Origin: Vibrio sp. 99-70-13A1
GTDB taxonomy: Bacteria; Pseudomonadota; Gammaproteobacteria; Enterobacterales; Vibrionaceae
NCBI RefSeq assembly: GCF_013114625.1
Contig: NZ_VTXD01000002.1
Coordinates: 248,001 to 312,000, forward strand
Length of the DNA stretch: 64,000 nucleotides
Direction: 5' to 3'
Part shown: in pieces, positions 17,763-27,968 of the stretch
Position numbering within the stretch: position 1 is the first letter of the stretch
How the letters are laid out: every line of letters begins with the position of its first letter
The notes under the pieces: model-generated
What the model saw: only the letters and a program-made list of their open reading frames with translations
The model's database searches: none
Told to the model about the DNA's origin: nothing
Made by a program: the position numbers and the translations under genes

Positions 17763-17810
17763 CGATTCAGCGATTCAGCGATTCAGCGATTCAGCGATTC
17801 AGCGATTCAA
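17763..17810. repeat. 8-bp tandem repeat CGATTCAG x6
   Basis: Five perfect copies are followed by one copy with a last-base change (CGATTCAA). The array lies between ctaA and the Sco-like gene and ends 4 bases from the stop codon of the latter. It is one of eight such loci in this window. Confidence 0.95.
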
Positions 17811-17814
17811 AAGC

Positions 17815-18363
17815 CTAACCGACTCTTGATAACTTCAATAATTTTCTTAAATCGTGCAAGATCCCTTTTGACTGTTTGACCAGCAAAGCTTGGTTAGATA
17901 CTCCTTGGTAACGCATCACTAACTGACCTAATGGATCAACAATCACGACAGAGGATGCCAACAAGGGGTCATTGTTGGTCAAATCGGTGCGAACTTCTCG
18001 GAATAAGTCCATGTCCTTTAGAGTGTCGTTATTGCCTTTATCTATAAGTAAAATTAGCTTAACTCTTTCTTTATACTTTCCTAATGCCAAATAACTTTGC
18101 CCGAGTAAATGCACCTGTTGCTCACAAACACGGTTACAGTTTTGGGGGACCACATAGGCAAGTAACCACCCTTCTTGCAGCGGTAAAATATCCACCCCAA
18201 CATTGGTTAATGTCGTTTTAGGCTCGATGAGCTCACCAAAGTTGGTTACGCCCGCGGTATACCACTGTTGAGACAAAACAAGCTTGGCGATAATGGCAGG
18301 CAAGGCAAATATCAAAATCAAGCTCACTAACAAAACACGTCCTTTTAACTGTGATCTTTCCAT
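17815..18363 (-). CDS. Sco-like membrane-anchored thioredoxin-fold protein of the oxidase locus
   Basis: The 182-residue protein has one N-terminal membrane anchor (about residues 8-30) and a periplasmic domain. ATG 18363 is chosen because GGAG lies 6 bases ahead. The domain contains QNCNRVCEQQVHLL, a CxxxC at the place where Sco proteins bind copper. A late VVIVDPLGQLVMRYQG stretch matches the Sco/AhpC strand order. The histidine that completes the Sco copper site is not evident in that segment. A small protein of unknown role sits at this position (between SURF1 and COX15) in Pseudomonas-type cox clusters. A role in CuA assembly or thiol reduction is inference. Confidence 0.65.
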   Translation of the reverse strand: MERSQLKGRVLLVSLILIFALPAIIAKLVLSQQWYTAGVTNFGELIEPKTTLTNVGVDILPLQEGWLLAYVVPQNCNRVCEQQVHLLGQSYLALGKYKERVKLILLIDKGNNDTLKDMDLFREVRTDLTNNDPLLASSVVIVDPLGQLVMRYQGVSNQALLVKQSKGILHDLRKLLKLSRVG

Positions 18364-18427
18364 GATTGTCTCCACCTATATTTCATTTGATGAGCTACCC
18401 TACAAGCAACTATTTGATATGAAGCGC

Positions 18428-19287
<860 letters not shown>

Positions 19288-19317
19288 CAACATCCTTTAT
19301 TAGAATCAGGAGTGGCT

Positions 19318-19539
19318 ATGACGGTTTCCTTTATATTCAAAATTGCTTTAGTGTTTTTCCTTTTCTTTATCATCATCAATCTCGCCAAAGCTTTGTTCAT
19401 TATTGCTAAAGGTGAGCAACCTCAAAAGCCACTCAGTCACTTCCTTGGGCGACGAGTCATGTTGTCTGCTGCCGTCGTTCTACTGCTATTGCTTGCCCTT
19501 TCTATGGGGTGGATTACTCCGAACCCTCGCCCCTACTAG
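19318..19539 (+). CDS. Small twin-transmembrane protein (DUF2909-like)
   Basis: The 73-residue protein has two membrane helices (about residues 5-27 and 46-64) joined by a short polar loop (KGEQPQKPLSHFLGRR). ATG 19318 has AGGAG 5 bases upstream. It lies on the plus strand between the structural (coxBAC) and assembly (SURF1-ctaA-cyoE) halves, and is divergent from SURF1. A small two-helix protein at this place is a recurring feature of gammaproteobacterial cox loci, so a link to oxidase assembly is likely but unproven. Confidence 0.78.
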   Translation: MTVSFIFKIALVFFLFFIIINLAKALFIIAKGEQPQKPLSHFLGRRVMLSAAVVLLLLLALSMGWITPNPRPY

Positions 19540-19576
19540 TGCTACATAATCATTAAAAAACACCTTGGTGAAACAG

Positions 19577-20461
19577 CTACAACACATAAACAAAAACGAA
19601 TAAACACAGCCATACCACATCCACAAAATGCCAATACCAACTCCCCGCTTGAAATGCAAAATGATCTTTTGGTGTGAAGTGGTCTTTAGCAATCCTAAAC
19701 AGCAAAATAATAAGAAAAATCGTCCCTAAACAAACGTGAAGCCCATGAAAACCAGTCAGTAAGAAGAAGGTGTTTCCGTAGATACCAGATTGCAGCGTCA
19801 GCCCCATCTCTTGGTAGGCGTGCATATACTCTTCAACTTGAAAGAATAAAAAGAAGCCAGCTAGAACGATGGTAATTTCAAGCCACACAATTAACGCCAT
19901 ACGCTTGTTTGTTTCTAAGCTGATGTGCGCCATGTGCAGAGTAATAGAGGAAAGTAAAAGGATTATTGTGTTCTTAAGTGGGATACCCTGCCAAGGCATT
20001 GCTTGAGTTTCAGCGCCACTAGGAGTACTGGTTAGTGGCCACATTGCCTCAAACATTGGCCACAACACTTCATGAGTCATGACATTGTTATCAGCGCCAC
20101 CTAACCAAGGGACAGACAACATCCTTGCATAAAAAAGCGCCCCAAAAAATGCACCAAAAAACATAATTTCAGAGAAGATAAACCAGCTCATGCCTTGTCG
20201 GAACGAACGCGCAATTTGTTCTGAATACAAACCCGTTAATGACTCTGTAATTACATTGCTAAACCACCCAGCTAACATGTAAAGCAGAACCAAAAATCCT
20301 ACGGTTAAAACAATTTTACCTACGACACCGCCAGAGCCTTCTACGCCCATATTCTGCACAGTTAGCCCAGCGCCAACCGCCACAAGGAATAAAGCAACCG
20401 CACCAACCAGAGGCCAGCTACTTTGTGCGGGTACAAAATAAATATCTTTTTTAGAACTCAT
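19577..20461 (-). CDS. coxC: Cytochrome c oxidase subunit III
   Basis: The protein has 294 residues and seven membrane spans. Family marks include SSWPLVGAVALF at the start, REGM-like RQGMSWFIFSEIMFFGAFF with the lipid-site Glu, and the end FHGLHVCLGTIFL...WYWHFVDVVWLCLF. It stabilises subunit I and its proton uptake. ATG 20461 fits AAGGAG with 7-base spacing. It follows ctaG by 79 bases. Confidence 0.95.
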   Translation of the reverse strand: MSSKKDIYFVPAQSSWPLVGAVALFLVAVGAGLTVQNMGVEGSGGVVGKIVLTVGFLVLLYMLAGWFSNVITESLTGLYSEQIARSFRQGMSWFIFSEIMFFGAFFGALFYARMLSVPWLGGADNNVMTHEVLWPMFEAMWPLTSTPSGAETQAMPWQGIPLKNTIILLLSSITLHMAHISLETNKRMALIVWLEITIVLAGFFLFFQVEEYMHAYQEMGLTLQSGIYGNTFFLLTGFHGLHVCLGTIFLIILLFRIAKDHFTPKDHFAFQAGSWYWHFVDVVWLCLFVFVYVL

Positions 20462-20540
20462 CACTCAACTCCTTGTTGAAATCGTTCTTCTATCTATTTA
20501 GTTGTTCTCTTCTTTAACTTGATTACTCATTTTTTAGCTA

Positions 20541-21242
20541 TCAATGAGCCACTAAGGAATCGGTAGACCGCATATTACTCGCAACCTCTACCACCTCAGG
20601 TTCAGCATTTAATGAATGGGTTATATTAAAAAGAGTGTATGAAAGCGTAAGCGTGTGGATAGAGTCTGGTATATCTGGCTCTATATAAAAGATCAGAGGC
20701 ATCACTGTATTTTCAGATGCAGCTAACGCTTGTTGATTAAAGCAAAAACACTCAATTTTATTGAAGTAAGTAGCCCCTTCACCTGGAGATACAGAAGGAA
20801 CAGCTTGCCCAACTAAAGGCTCACTTGAACGATTCAAAGCAAGGTATTGAGTTTGAATCACTTCTCCTGGGTGCACATCTAACGTTCTTTTTTCTGGCAC
20901 AAAATCCCAAGGCATATCCGGATTTATATGAGACATAAATTCAACACGGATACTTCGCGAGTAATCAGGCTGCATACCTTGAGGCTGTATCACCGACTCT
21001 GAATTTGTCTTACCGTTGATACCTAAGGCGTCACACATCACGTCATACAAAGGCACTAAAGCAAACCCAAAGCCAAACATCCCAATGACGCTCAGCACTA
21101 AATAGCCCACCAACTTATTTGATGAATTGGGGATGCTTTTCGCATGCAGGTCAGGCTGTTTAATACCTTGCTTAACGTCCTGCTTGCCTTGGTTGTCTTG
21201 CTTGGCATCACTGTCTGATGTGTCGCGTGGGTTGTTTGTCAT
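20541..21242 (-). CDS. ctaG: Cytochrome c oxidase copper-assembly protein CtaG/Cox11
   Basis: The 233-residue protein has one span near residues 43-65 (LVGYLVLSVIGMFGFGFALVPLYDVMCDALG) and a periplasmic Ig-like domain with the copper motif IECFCFNQQ. It delivers CuB to subunit I. The start is ATG 21242, with GAGG 5 bases ahead; a longer frame would need TTG. The N-terminal cytoplasmic tail is rich in Gln, Asp and Lys. The start lies 8 bases before the coxA stop region, so it is translationally linked to coxA. Confidence 0.93.
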   Translation of the reverse strand: MTNNPRDTSDSDAKQDNQGKQDVKQGIKQPDLHAKSIPNSSNKLVGYLVLSVIGMFGFGFALVPLYDVMCDALGINGKTNSESVIQPQGMQPDYSRSIRVEFMSHINPDMPWDFVPEKRTLDVHPGEVIQTQYLALNRSSEPLVGQAVPSVSPGEGATYFNKIECFCFNQQALAASENTVMPLIFYIEPDIPDSIHTLTLSYTLFNITHSLNAEPEVVEVASNMRSTDSLVAH

Positions 21243-21249
21243 ACTCACC

Positions 21250-22911
21250 TCAGTCAATCTTTGGTGGGTGAGTAAAGGTATGGTGCGGAGCCGGGCTTGG
21301 TACTATCCACTCTAAACCTTCGGATCTTTCCCATGGTTTACTTGGAGCGGGCTCTCCACCTTTTACGCATTTAATCACAAGCCATAAGAAGATCAGTTGA
21401 GATAGACCAAAAGCAAAACCACCTATTGATACGATTTGGTTCACATCTGCAAACTGAATAGCGTAGTCAGGAATACGTCTTGGCATACCCGCTAGCCCAA
21501 GGAAGTGCATAGGAAAAAAGAGAACATTCACCGACACCACTGATGTCCAAAAATGCCACAAGCTCAAACGTTGGTCATACATATGACCTGTCCATTTCGG
21601 AAGCCAATAATAAGCCGCAGCCATGATAGAAAATACCGCGCCTGTCACTAACACGTAATGGAAATGAGCCACCACAAAGTAAGTGTCATGGTATTGAAAA
21701 TCTGCTGGGACAATCGCCAACATCAAGCCCGAAAAGCCGCCAATAGTGAATAGCACGATAAAGGCAATCGCAAACAGCATTGGGGTTTCAAAGGTCAGAG
21801 AACCTCGCCACATTGTCGCCACCCAATTGAATACTTTCACCCCGGTAGGCACCGCAATCAACATGGTGCAATACATAAAGAAAAGTTCAGCAAAGACAGG
21901 CATTCCCGTGGTAAACATATGGTGCGCCCATACTAAGAATGACAGCAAAGCAATGCTACAAGTTGCGTAAACCATAGAATGATAACCAAACAATCGCTTA
22001 CCACTGAATGCCGGAATAATGGCTGAGATAATGCCAAAGGAAGGCAGTATCATGATGTACACTTCAGGGTGTCCAAAGAACCAGAAGATATGCTGGAACA
22101 TCACAGGGTCTCCCCCACCAGCCGCATCAAAAAAGCTAGTTCCGAAGTATTTATCCGTCAATACCATGGTCACCGCGCCGGCGAGAACAGGCATCACCGC
22201 TATCAGTAAGAAAGCCGTGATTAACCATGTCCATACAAACATTGGTAGCTTAAACCAAGTCATTCCAGGCGCTCGCATGTTCACAATAGTCACAATCACG
22301 TTGATTGCGCCCATTATCGAACTGATCCCCATAATATGAACGGAGAACACAAATAATGCAGTGCTGTCAGGACCATAGGTAGTAGAAAGTGGTGCATAGA
22401 ACGTCCAACCGAAATTTGGTCCTCCCCCCTCAGTAAACAGTGAACCAATTAGAATCAAAAACGCAAAAGGTAAAATCCAGAAACTAAGGTTATTCATTCG
22501 TGGCAGCGCCATATCTGGTGCGCCAATCATCATTGGAATCATCCAATTGGCAAGCCCAGTGAAAGCTGGCATGACAGCCCCAAACACCATGATCAAACCG
22601 TGGACAGTGGTCATCTGATTAAAGAAGTCAGGCTCAACTAACTGCAAACCAGGCTGGAACAACTCAGCACGAATCACCATAGCCATTGCCCCGCCAGTCA
22701 AAAACATAGCGAAGCTAAACCATAGGTAGAGAGTGCCTATATCTTTATGGTTGGTGGAATAGAGCCAGCGAGCTAACCCTTTAGGTGCGGCGTGATCATC
22801 ATGAGGCTCGGCATCATGAGAATCAGCACCATGAGATAAGCCTCCTGCACCACTTAATTCATGGCTATTCATCGGAGCCGACTTTACGGGCTTGTTTGCT
22901 GATGATTTCAT
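21250..22911 (-). CDS. coxA: Cytochrome c oxidase subunit I
   Basis: The 553-residue subunit has twelve membrane spans. The heme-copper core is complete: [12 protein letters not shown] (heme a His), [13 protein letters not shown] (CuB His and cross-linked Tyr), [12 protein letters not shown] (CuB His pair), VVAHFHYVL (heme a3/a His). K-channel and D-channel residues look intact. The tail before TM1 is His/Asp-rich ([11 protein letters not shown]). It overlaps coxB by 4 bases and is preceded by GGAGGAG. Confidence 0.97.
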   Translation of the reverse strand: MKSSANKPVKSAPMNSHELSGAGGLSHGADSHDAEPHDDHAAPKGLARWLYSTNHKDIGTLYLWFSFAMFLTGGAMAMVIRAELFQPGLQLVEPDFFNQMTTVHGLIMVFGAVMPAFTGLANWMIPMMIGAPDMALPRMNNLSFWILPFAFLILIGSLFTEGGGPNFGWTFYAPLSTTYGPDSTALFVFSVHIMGISSIMGAINVIVTIVNMRAPGMTWFKLPMFVWTWLITAFLLIAVMPVLAGAVTMVLTDKYFGTSFFDAAGGGDPVMFQHIFWFFGHPEVYIMILPSFGIISAIIPAFSGKRLFGYHSMVYATCSIALLSFLVWAHHMFTTGMPVFAELFFMYCTMLIAVPTGVKVFNWVATMWRGSLTFETPMLFAIAFIVLFTIGGFSGLMLAIVPADFQYHDTYFVVAHFHYVLVTGAVFSIMAAAYYWLPKWTGHMYDQRLSLWHFWTSVVSVNVLFFPMHFLGLAGMPRRIPDYAIQFADVNQIVSIGGFAFGLSQLIFLWLVIKCVKGGEPAPSKPWERSEGLEWIVPSPAPHHTFTHPPKID

Positions 22912-24071
22912 TGCTCCTCCTTGGCATTTTTCTGTGCCTTAAATGCATTTACATCAGAAGCTTGAACGACATCTCCCGTATCATTTCCCCATGCATTTCT
23001 TTGATAAGTCACGACTGCAGCAATTTCTTTCTCGCTTAATTGGGCATCAAATGCCTGCATTGCCGTTCCAGTTCGACCATAAACAATAGTGTCTAAGTGT
23101 GTAGATAAATCCCCTAGTGCAATCGCACTGCCTTTAATTGCAGGGAATGCACCAGTAATACCTTCACCATTGACCTGATGGCACACCGCGCATCTCGCGT
23201 TATAAATGGTCTCACCTTCGGCGTATAGTTCTTCCATAGAAAGTGACGAGCCTAATGCTTCTTGAGCTTGTTGCTTAGCAATCGCAGCCTCTTCTTTTTG
23301 CTTAACAAGCCATGCATCAAAATCGTCTTCTTCCATGGCCTGCACGACAATCGGCATGAATCCATGTGCTCGCCCACAAAGCTCTGCACACTGCCCTCTA
23401 TATACACCAGGCTCATCAATTTTGGTCCATGCCTCATTAATAAACCCCGGGACAGTGTCTTTTTTAACAGCAAAAGCAGGCACCCACCATGAATGTATTA
23501 CGTCATCAGACGTCATCAAGAAGCGGACTTTTCGATTAATAGGAAGGACTAAGGGCTTATCCACTTCTAGTAAATAATGTGCGCCTTTTTCTTCAATACC
23601 TTCAATTTGTTTATCACTCGTTGCTAATAAACTAAAAAATTCAACATCTTCCCCAAAGTAGCTGTAATGCCACTTCCACTGGGAACCTGTGATTTTAATG
23701 GTTAAGTCGGATTGGGAGGTATCTTCCATCGCAATCAATGTTTTGGTTGCGGGTATCGCCATCGCGATAAGAATAAGAATGGGAATAATCGTCCAGATAA
23801 TTTCAACTTTGGTGCTTTCATGGAAATGGGCAGCGACCGCACCCTTCGACTTTCGATGGTGAATAATGGAATAAAACATCACGCCAAACACGATTAGCGC
23901 AATTGCACAGCAAATGTAGAAAATCAACATGTGAAGGTCATAGACCTTACCGCTGATTTCCGTAACACCCTGAGTCATGTTGTAGTCTGATTCAGCCCTC
24001 AAGGCTGATGACCCAAACAAAACTACCGCTAGTTCCATTAACAGTACAAGAGTGGTTCGTGATCTCTTCAA
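22908..24071 (-). CDS. coxB: Cytochrome c oxidase subunit II with fused cytochrome c
   Basis: The 387-residue subunit has a signal sequence, two spans, a CuA cupredoxin domain ([28 protein letters not shown]) and a C-terminal class I cytochrome c domain with CAVCH (about residue 295) and the axial Met in GTAMQAF. The fusion marks a caa3-type oxidase. The likely start is TTG at 24071, because AAAGGAG lies ahead of it and the signal peptide begins there; no ATG is placed as well. First gene of the structural operon, with its promoter in the gap to 24739. Confidence 0.95.
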   Translation of the reverse strand: MKRSRTTLVLLMELAVVLFGSSALRAESDYNMTQGVTEISGKVYDLHMLIFYICCAIALIVFGVMFYSIIHHRKSKGAVAAHFHESTKVEIIWTIIPILILIAMAIPATKTLIAMEDTSQSDLTIKITGSQWKWHYSYFGEDVEFFSLLATSDKQIEGIEEKGAHYLLEVDKPLVLPINRKVRFLMTSDDVIHSWWVPAFAVKKDTVPGFINEAWTKIDEPGVYRGQCAELCGRAHGFMPIVVQAMEEDDFDAWLVKQKEEAAIAKQQAQEALGSSLSMEELYAEGETIYNARCAVCHQVNGEGITGAFPAIKGSAIALGDLSTHLDTIVYGRTGTAMQAFDAQLSEKEIAAVVTYQRNAWGNDTGDVVQASDVNAFKAQKNAKEEQ

Positions 24072-24739
24072 AAGGTATCTCCTTTATCCATCCCACAAGA
24101 CATTTACGCCCTGAAACCATCGTTCACATGTGCCTATTGTCTTTCTATCACCTAATGCGTCATGCCTATTTCAACCACTCACTCGAACGCTTCTTCACAA
24201 TTAAAGAATCTTAAGCTAAGTGTTAAACATATTAATGATGCAAATTAAGCCTCATCAATACGACAGAAAAGATGAGGATATAGACGTTAAATCAGCGAAC
24301 TGGCTATTTTTTGTTATATTTATGTAAAAGGCTAGTTACAGAACATGAATTATTCAAGATGCTAATTTGCAAATACTCAGTGATAAAGTCGTCTTTCTAA
24401 CAAATTGGCGCCCTCAGGAGCAGAGTTTTTAAAAAGGGAAACAAATAAAAAATGAGGCATGGGTTATTTGGAAAATCAATTAATAAGGTCTGCGGTGCTT
24501 TAGCGGCTTTAGAGCTCTTTTTTACAGAGTTTGGCTGTGAAGCCGCATCATCAAATTCAACATATCAGCAGCGCTTAGAATGCCGTTTGTTAATAACTGC
24601 ATTCAATGAACACACATTGATTGATAGCCGTCTTCATTGATAATTGATTTTCCTAACAACTTAAGTTTTACGATTGCCTTCACTTAATTGATAATGAATA
24701 TCATTTATATTTACTCTATCAACAGCAAAGGTTTTATTT
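24072..24739. other. 668-base divergent intergenic region with a Fur-like site
   Basis: This gap holds the coxB promoter (minus strand), the promoter of the phosphohexomutase gene (plus strand), and a Fur-like palindrome at 24690-24708. A 62-codon plus-strand frame at 24452-24640 has a poor ribosome site (AAGGG about 16 bases away) and no recognisable features, so I do not call it. Nothing else is clear; an unlisted small RNA is possible. Confidence 0.4.
24690..24708 (+). promoter_or_regulatory. Fur-box-like palindrome ahead of the phosphohexomutase gene
   Basis: The site GATAATGAATATCATTTAT matches the classical GATAATGATAATCATTATC consensus at 14 of 19 positions with both core arms intact. 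It lies 32 bases before the ATG, over the probable -10 region, a position expected to repress. Confidence 0.5.
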
Positions 24740-26482
24740 ATGATGGGAAAATTGACGAACTGGTTAGCGCGAGACCCAGATCCTAGAACTCGTGAAGAGC
24801 TTCAATATCTTATTGATGAAAAAGAATACAGCGAACTTGAAGATCGTTTCGGGCAAAGATTGGAATTTGGAACGGCTGGGTTAAGAGGAAAAGTGGGTTG
24901 TGGTCCAAACCGAATGAATCGCTTAGTGATTCAAGAAACCGCCGCTGGATTGGGTCACTATCTGATCGACAATATCAGCAAGGCTGCTTCTCGCGGAGTA
25001 GTGGTTGGCTATGATGGCAGAACCGACTCAAAGCAATTTGCCATAGATACGGCTTCGGTACTTACTGCTTTAGGCATTAAAGTTTTTCTCACCCATGATG
25101 TTGCCGCAACGCCTGTTGTGGCATTTGGTATAAAGCACCTGAATGCCGCTGCGGCAGTAGTAGTCACCGCAAGCCATAATCCTCCTGAATATAATGGCTT
25201 TAAAGTGTACTGGGAAAATGGGGCTCAAATAATCCCGCCTCATGATTCAGGTATCGCTGCTGAAATTGCAATCGCCGCAACAAGACCAATTCCACTGATG
25301 TCATTAAGTGATGCTGAGCAAAGAGAACAACTCGTTTGGCTTACTGAAGATTACTATCAAACCTACCGTACCAGCGTTAACCAAAGCCCGTTCATTGAAG
25401 ATGATACTTCAGAGAAATCCATTGCCGTTGCTTACACCGCCATGCACGGCGTTGGAGCACAAATGGCGGAAGATTTATTGCATGACAATGGTTTCCACAA
25501 AGTCTTCAGTGTTGCCGAACAGCGTGAACCCGATGGTTTATTCCCAACGGTTAACTTCCCTAACCCTGAAGAAGATGGGGCCATGGATCTCGTTCTAGAA
25601 TTAGCAGAAAGTGTCGATGCTGCGATTGCTTGTGCAAACGATCCTGATGCCGATAGGTTTGCGGTTGCCGCAAGACAACACGATGCAACCTACAAAATGC
25701 TGACTGGCGATCAAATTGGAGTACTGCTTGCCAACTACTTGCTTTCGTTGCCTCATACCAAACAGTCATCACATACAAAACAACAACTGGTCGGTAACAG
25801 CATTGTATCGTCTACTTTGCTTGCTAAAGTGGCAAAATCTCATGGTGCAACCTACTTCCAAACACTCACTGGCTTTAAATGGTTAGCGAATGTGGGAATG
25901 CAATTAGAAGACGATGAAAATGAATTCCTTTTTGCCTATGAAGAAGCACTTGGCTACACCATTGGCACACAAGTAAGGGACAAAGATGGGCTCTCAACAC
26001 TGGTTGTGTTCTCTCAACTTGTTGAGCAATTGAAACAAAATGGCAAAACGGTATGGGATGTACTTGCTCAAATATCCTTTGAACATGGCGTACATGTGAA
26101 TGCTCAACGCAGTATTCAACTAGACCCAAATTCACCATCTATCGGTGCGAAGTTAAGAAGTACTCCACCAAAGCAGATTGCTGGCGTGAGAATATCTGTC
26201 ATTGAAGATCTTCAATCTTCACTTCGCTTTACTATTGGTGGAAAAGGTAGCATTGGGAAAACCGAAGCCATCCACCTACCTGCCAGTGATGTGCTGATTT
26301 ATCACATGGAAGATGGCTCTCGAATCATTGTTCGCCCATCAGGTACCGAACCTAAGCTCAAAGTTTATTACGAACTTGTCACTGAATTTGAGGGGAATGA
26401 AAATTACCCTGAAGCTTTACTACGAGCAGAGGAACAAATGGCGCAGCTTATTGAACAGCATCAGCAAGAGCTAAACCAGTAA
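24740..26482 (+). CDS. Phospho-sugar mutase (phosphoglucomutase/phosphomannomutase family)
   Basis: The 580-residue cytoplasmic alpha-D-phosphohexomutase is of the long type (PgcA/PGM2-like). The catalytic loop is VVTASHNPPEYNGFKVYW with Ser145. The metal loop ANDPDADRF, the sugar loop AYEEALGYTIG and the phosphate loop RIIVRPSGTEPKLKVYYE are all intact. The GYxxGTQVRDKDG sequence is typical of this branch. Substrate (glucose-1-P, mannose-1-P or ribose-1-P) cannot be set from motifs. It is not linked to manC-manB. A Fur-like site overlaps its promoter. A strong terminator follows. Confidence 0.9.
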   Translation: MMGKLTNWLARDPDPRTREELQYLIDEKEYSELEDRFGQRLEFGTAGLRGKVGCGPNRMNRLVIQETAAGLGHYLIDNISKAASRGVVVGYDGRTDSKQFAIDTASVLTALGIKVFLTHDVAATPVVAFGIKHLNAAAAVVVTASHNPPEYNGFKVYWENGAQIIPPHDSGIAAEIAIAATRPIPLMSLSDAEQREQLVWLTEDYYQTYRTSVNQSPFIEDDTSEKSIAVAYTAMHGVGAQMAEDLLHDNGFHKVFSVAEQREPDGLFPTVNFPNPEEDGAMDLVLELAESVDAAIACANDPDADRFAVAARQHDATYKMLTGDQIGVLLANYLLSLPHTKQSSHTKQQLVGNSIVSSTLLAKVAKSHGATYFQTLTGFKWLANVGMQLEDDENEFLFAYEEALGYTIGTQVRDKDGLSTLVVFSQLVEQLKQNGKTVWDVLAQISFEHGVHVNAQRSIQLDPNSPSIGAKLRSTPPKQIAGVRISVIEDLQSSLRFTIGGKGSIGKTEAIHLPASDVLIYHMEDGSRIIVRPSGTEPKLKVYYELVTEFEGNENYPEALLRAEEQMAQLIEQHQQELNQ

Positions 26483-26519
26483 CTACTGAGAAGTAAACGT
26501 TAAACACCTAGCGGAAAAA

Positions 26520-26552
26520 CAAAAATGGACGTAGAAATACGTCCATTTTTTT
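26520..26552. terminator. Bidirectional terminator between phosphohexomutase and GNAT genes
   Basis: The hairpin AAAAATGGACGTA-GAAA-TACGTCCATTTTTTT lies between two convergent genes. It has A and T runs on both sides. Confidence 0.92.
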
Positions 26553-26553
26553 A

Positions 26554-26970
26554 CTAAAGCGATTTTTGTAAGAAGTGTTTGTTGACCCCTTTAATAGGGT
26601 AATCACTGAACTCGCCGACCACTTTAAAACCTAACTTTTGATAAAAACCGAGAGCTTGGAAACTATAAGTATCTAAGTAAATATCGGTAACCCCTCTCAC
26701 AAGCGCCTCTGACTCCACTTTAGCGATAAGCTTTGTACCAACATCATTTCCTCTTAGGTCTGAAGATACCCAAAGGTGATTAATCATCAGCGAGGTAGTG
26801 AATAGTTCGGCATTTAACCCTGCGATTACATTGTTCTGTGAGTCTCGAACAAAAACAGAAAGAGGGATCAAATCTTGATCAGGGAAGTGCGGGGCATTGT
26901 ATTCTTTTATTCCATCAAGAACGCTATCAGTATCTTGCTTTGATGGATGGCTAACGACTTCAATATCCAT
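26554..26970 (-). CDS. GNAT-family N-acetyltransferase
   Basis: The 138-residue single-domain acetyltransferase carries the acetyl-CoA loop in LWVSSDLRGNDVGTKLIAKVE (R-G-x-D-V-G-T pattern of Q/RxxGxG/A) and the C-terminal beta-bulge YSFQALGFYQKLGFKVVGE. It acetylates an unknown small molecule or peptide. Monocistronic, convergent with the mutase gene. Confidence 0.85.
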   Translation of the reverse strand: MDIEVVSHPSKQDTDSVLDGIKEYNAPHFPDQDLIPLSVFVRDSQNNVIAGLNAELFTTSLMINHLWVSSDLRGNDVGTKLIAKVESEALVRGVTDIYLDTYSFQALGFYQKLGFKVVGEFSDYPIKGVNKHFLQKSL

Positions 26971-27023
26971 ATAACTCTCTAAAAAGTAAGTTTATCGTTA
27001 AGCTCTATCGTACATTTTAAAGA

Positions 27024-27050
27024 TAAAAAAACCAGCCGAAGCTGGTTAAT
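27024..27050 (-). terminator. Terminator of the LysE-type exporter gene
   Basis: Read on the minus strand, AACCAGC-TTCG-GCTGGTT is followed by a T-run. The tandem repeat at 27106-27192 lies between it and the stop codon of the gene it serves. Confidence 0.85.
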
Positions 27051-27105
27051 TCTGTTCATTACTGTCTTCGATCATACTGACAAAAGAAACTAATTAGCTA
27101 GACAA

Positions 27106-27192
27106 CTAAGCATCTAAGCATCTAAGCATCTAAGCATCTAAGCATCTAAGCATCTAAGCATCTAAGCATCTAAGCATCTAAGCATCTAAGCA
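27106..27192. repeat. 8-bp tandem repeat CTAAGCAT x10.9
   Basis: Ten perfect copies plus a 7-base partial, with no interruption. The last partial copy contains the stop codon (27186-27188) of the LysE-type gene. This is the longest array in the window. Confidence 0.97.
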
Positions 27193-27818
27193 ACGAATGA
27201 TTTTAGCATCCAAACAGCTAAGATAATGAATACGCCACCCATCACTTTCTGTTGATACATTCTAAATTTCGCATTCTCAAGTAGAGACTTGCCGACACTG
27301 CCTACAAGCGCCACTAATAAAAAATTAAATGATAAGCCTAAGATATTCAGTAATAGCCCTAGTACAAGCATTTGCTCGCCAGAACTTGCGGTGATGTTAG
27401 TCGACACAAACTGAGGTAAAAACATCACAAAGAAGACAAGCGCTTTAGGGTTAAGTAAGTTGCTCACTAAAGCGCGCTGGTAATAGGTTTTAGCAACTGC
27501 AGAATTATTGTTCAGTTCAGGCGCTTCGTCTTGCTCTGCTTTTAGGCAATCCCAACCCATTTTAAGTAAGTAAGCACCACCAAGTAGGTGTAATACTTTT
27601 AATGCTATTGGGCTCATTGCAATTAAGGCCGACACGCCCATAGCGGCTAGTACGGTTAAAATAATACCGGACGTAGCATTACCTAAACTGGCAAACACGC
27701 CAACTTTGCGACCATAACTCATACTTGAGCTCGCAATCAGCAACATATCAGGGCCAGGAAGAAGAAGAAGCGCTACAACAGCCGTTAAGTAGACGGGTAA
27801 AATAGTTAAATCGATCAT
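27186..27818 (-). CDS. LysE/RhtB-family amino-acid exporter
   Basis: The 210-residue inner-membrane protein has about six spans. The family motif LLPGPDMLLIASSSMSYGRKVGVFASLGNATSG appears near the N-terminus, followed by LLGGAYLLKMGWDCL and the NLLNPKALVFFVMFLPQFV loop. It should export an amino acid such as homoserine, threonine or lysine; the substrate is unknown. The stop codon lies within an 8-bp tandem array. Confidence 0.9.
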   Translation of the reverse strand: MIDLTILPVYLTAVVALLLLPGPDMLLIASSSMSYGRKVGVFASLGNATSGIILTVLAAMGVSALIAMSPIALKVLHLLGGAYLLKMGWDCLKAEQDEAPELNNNSAVAKTYYQRALVSNLLNPKALVFFVMFLPQFVSTNITASSGEQMLVLGLLLNILGLSFNFLLVALVGSVGKSLLENAKFRMYQQKVMGGVFIILAVWMLKSFVA

Positions 27819-27968
27819 TCGTTATTGTTTTTATAAAAATCCGGTGGCGGATTTTATATCAACGAATAACAACTAACTAGGTATATAATACAAATAATTT
27901 AAATTTTAACGTTAATACAACTAGGTTATAACGATTTATCAGCATAAAAACAAATCAAACGATATGCA

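Noticed and set aside
21746..22339. Plus-strand frames antisense to coxA
   Set aside because: Shadows of the conserved subunit I gene, with no ribosome sites.
24452..24640. 62-codon plus-strand frame in the coxB/mutase gap
   Set aside because: The possible ribosome site is too far, no motif or signal is seen, and the region should hold divergent promoters. Real expression cannot be excluded.
27106..27192. Octamer array considered as a CRISPR or iteron origin
   Set aside because: There are no spacers and no cas genes; no rep gene, DnaA box cluster or AT-rich unwinding region is next to it.
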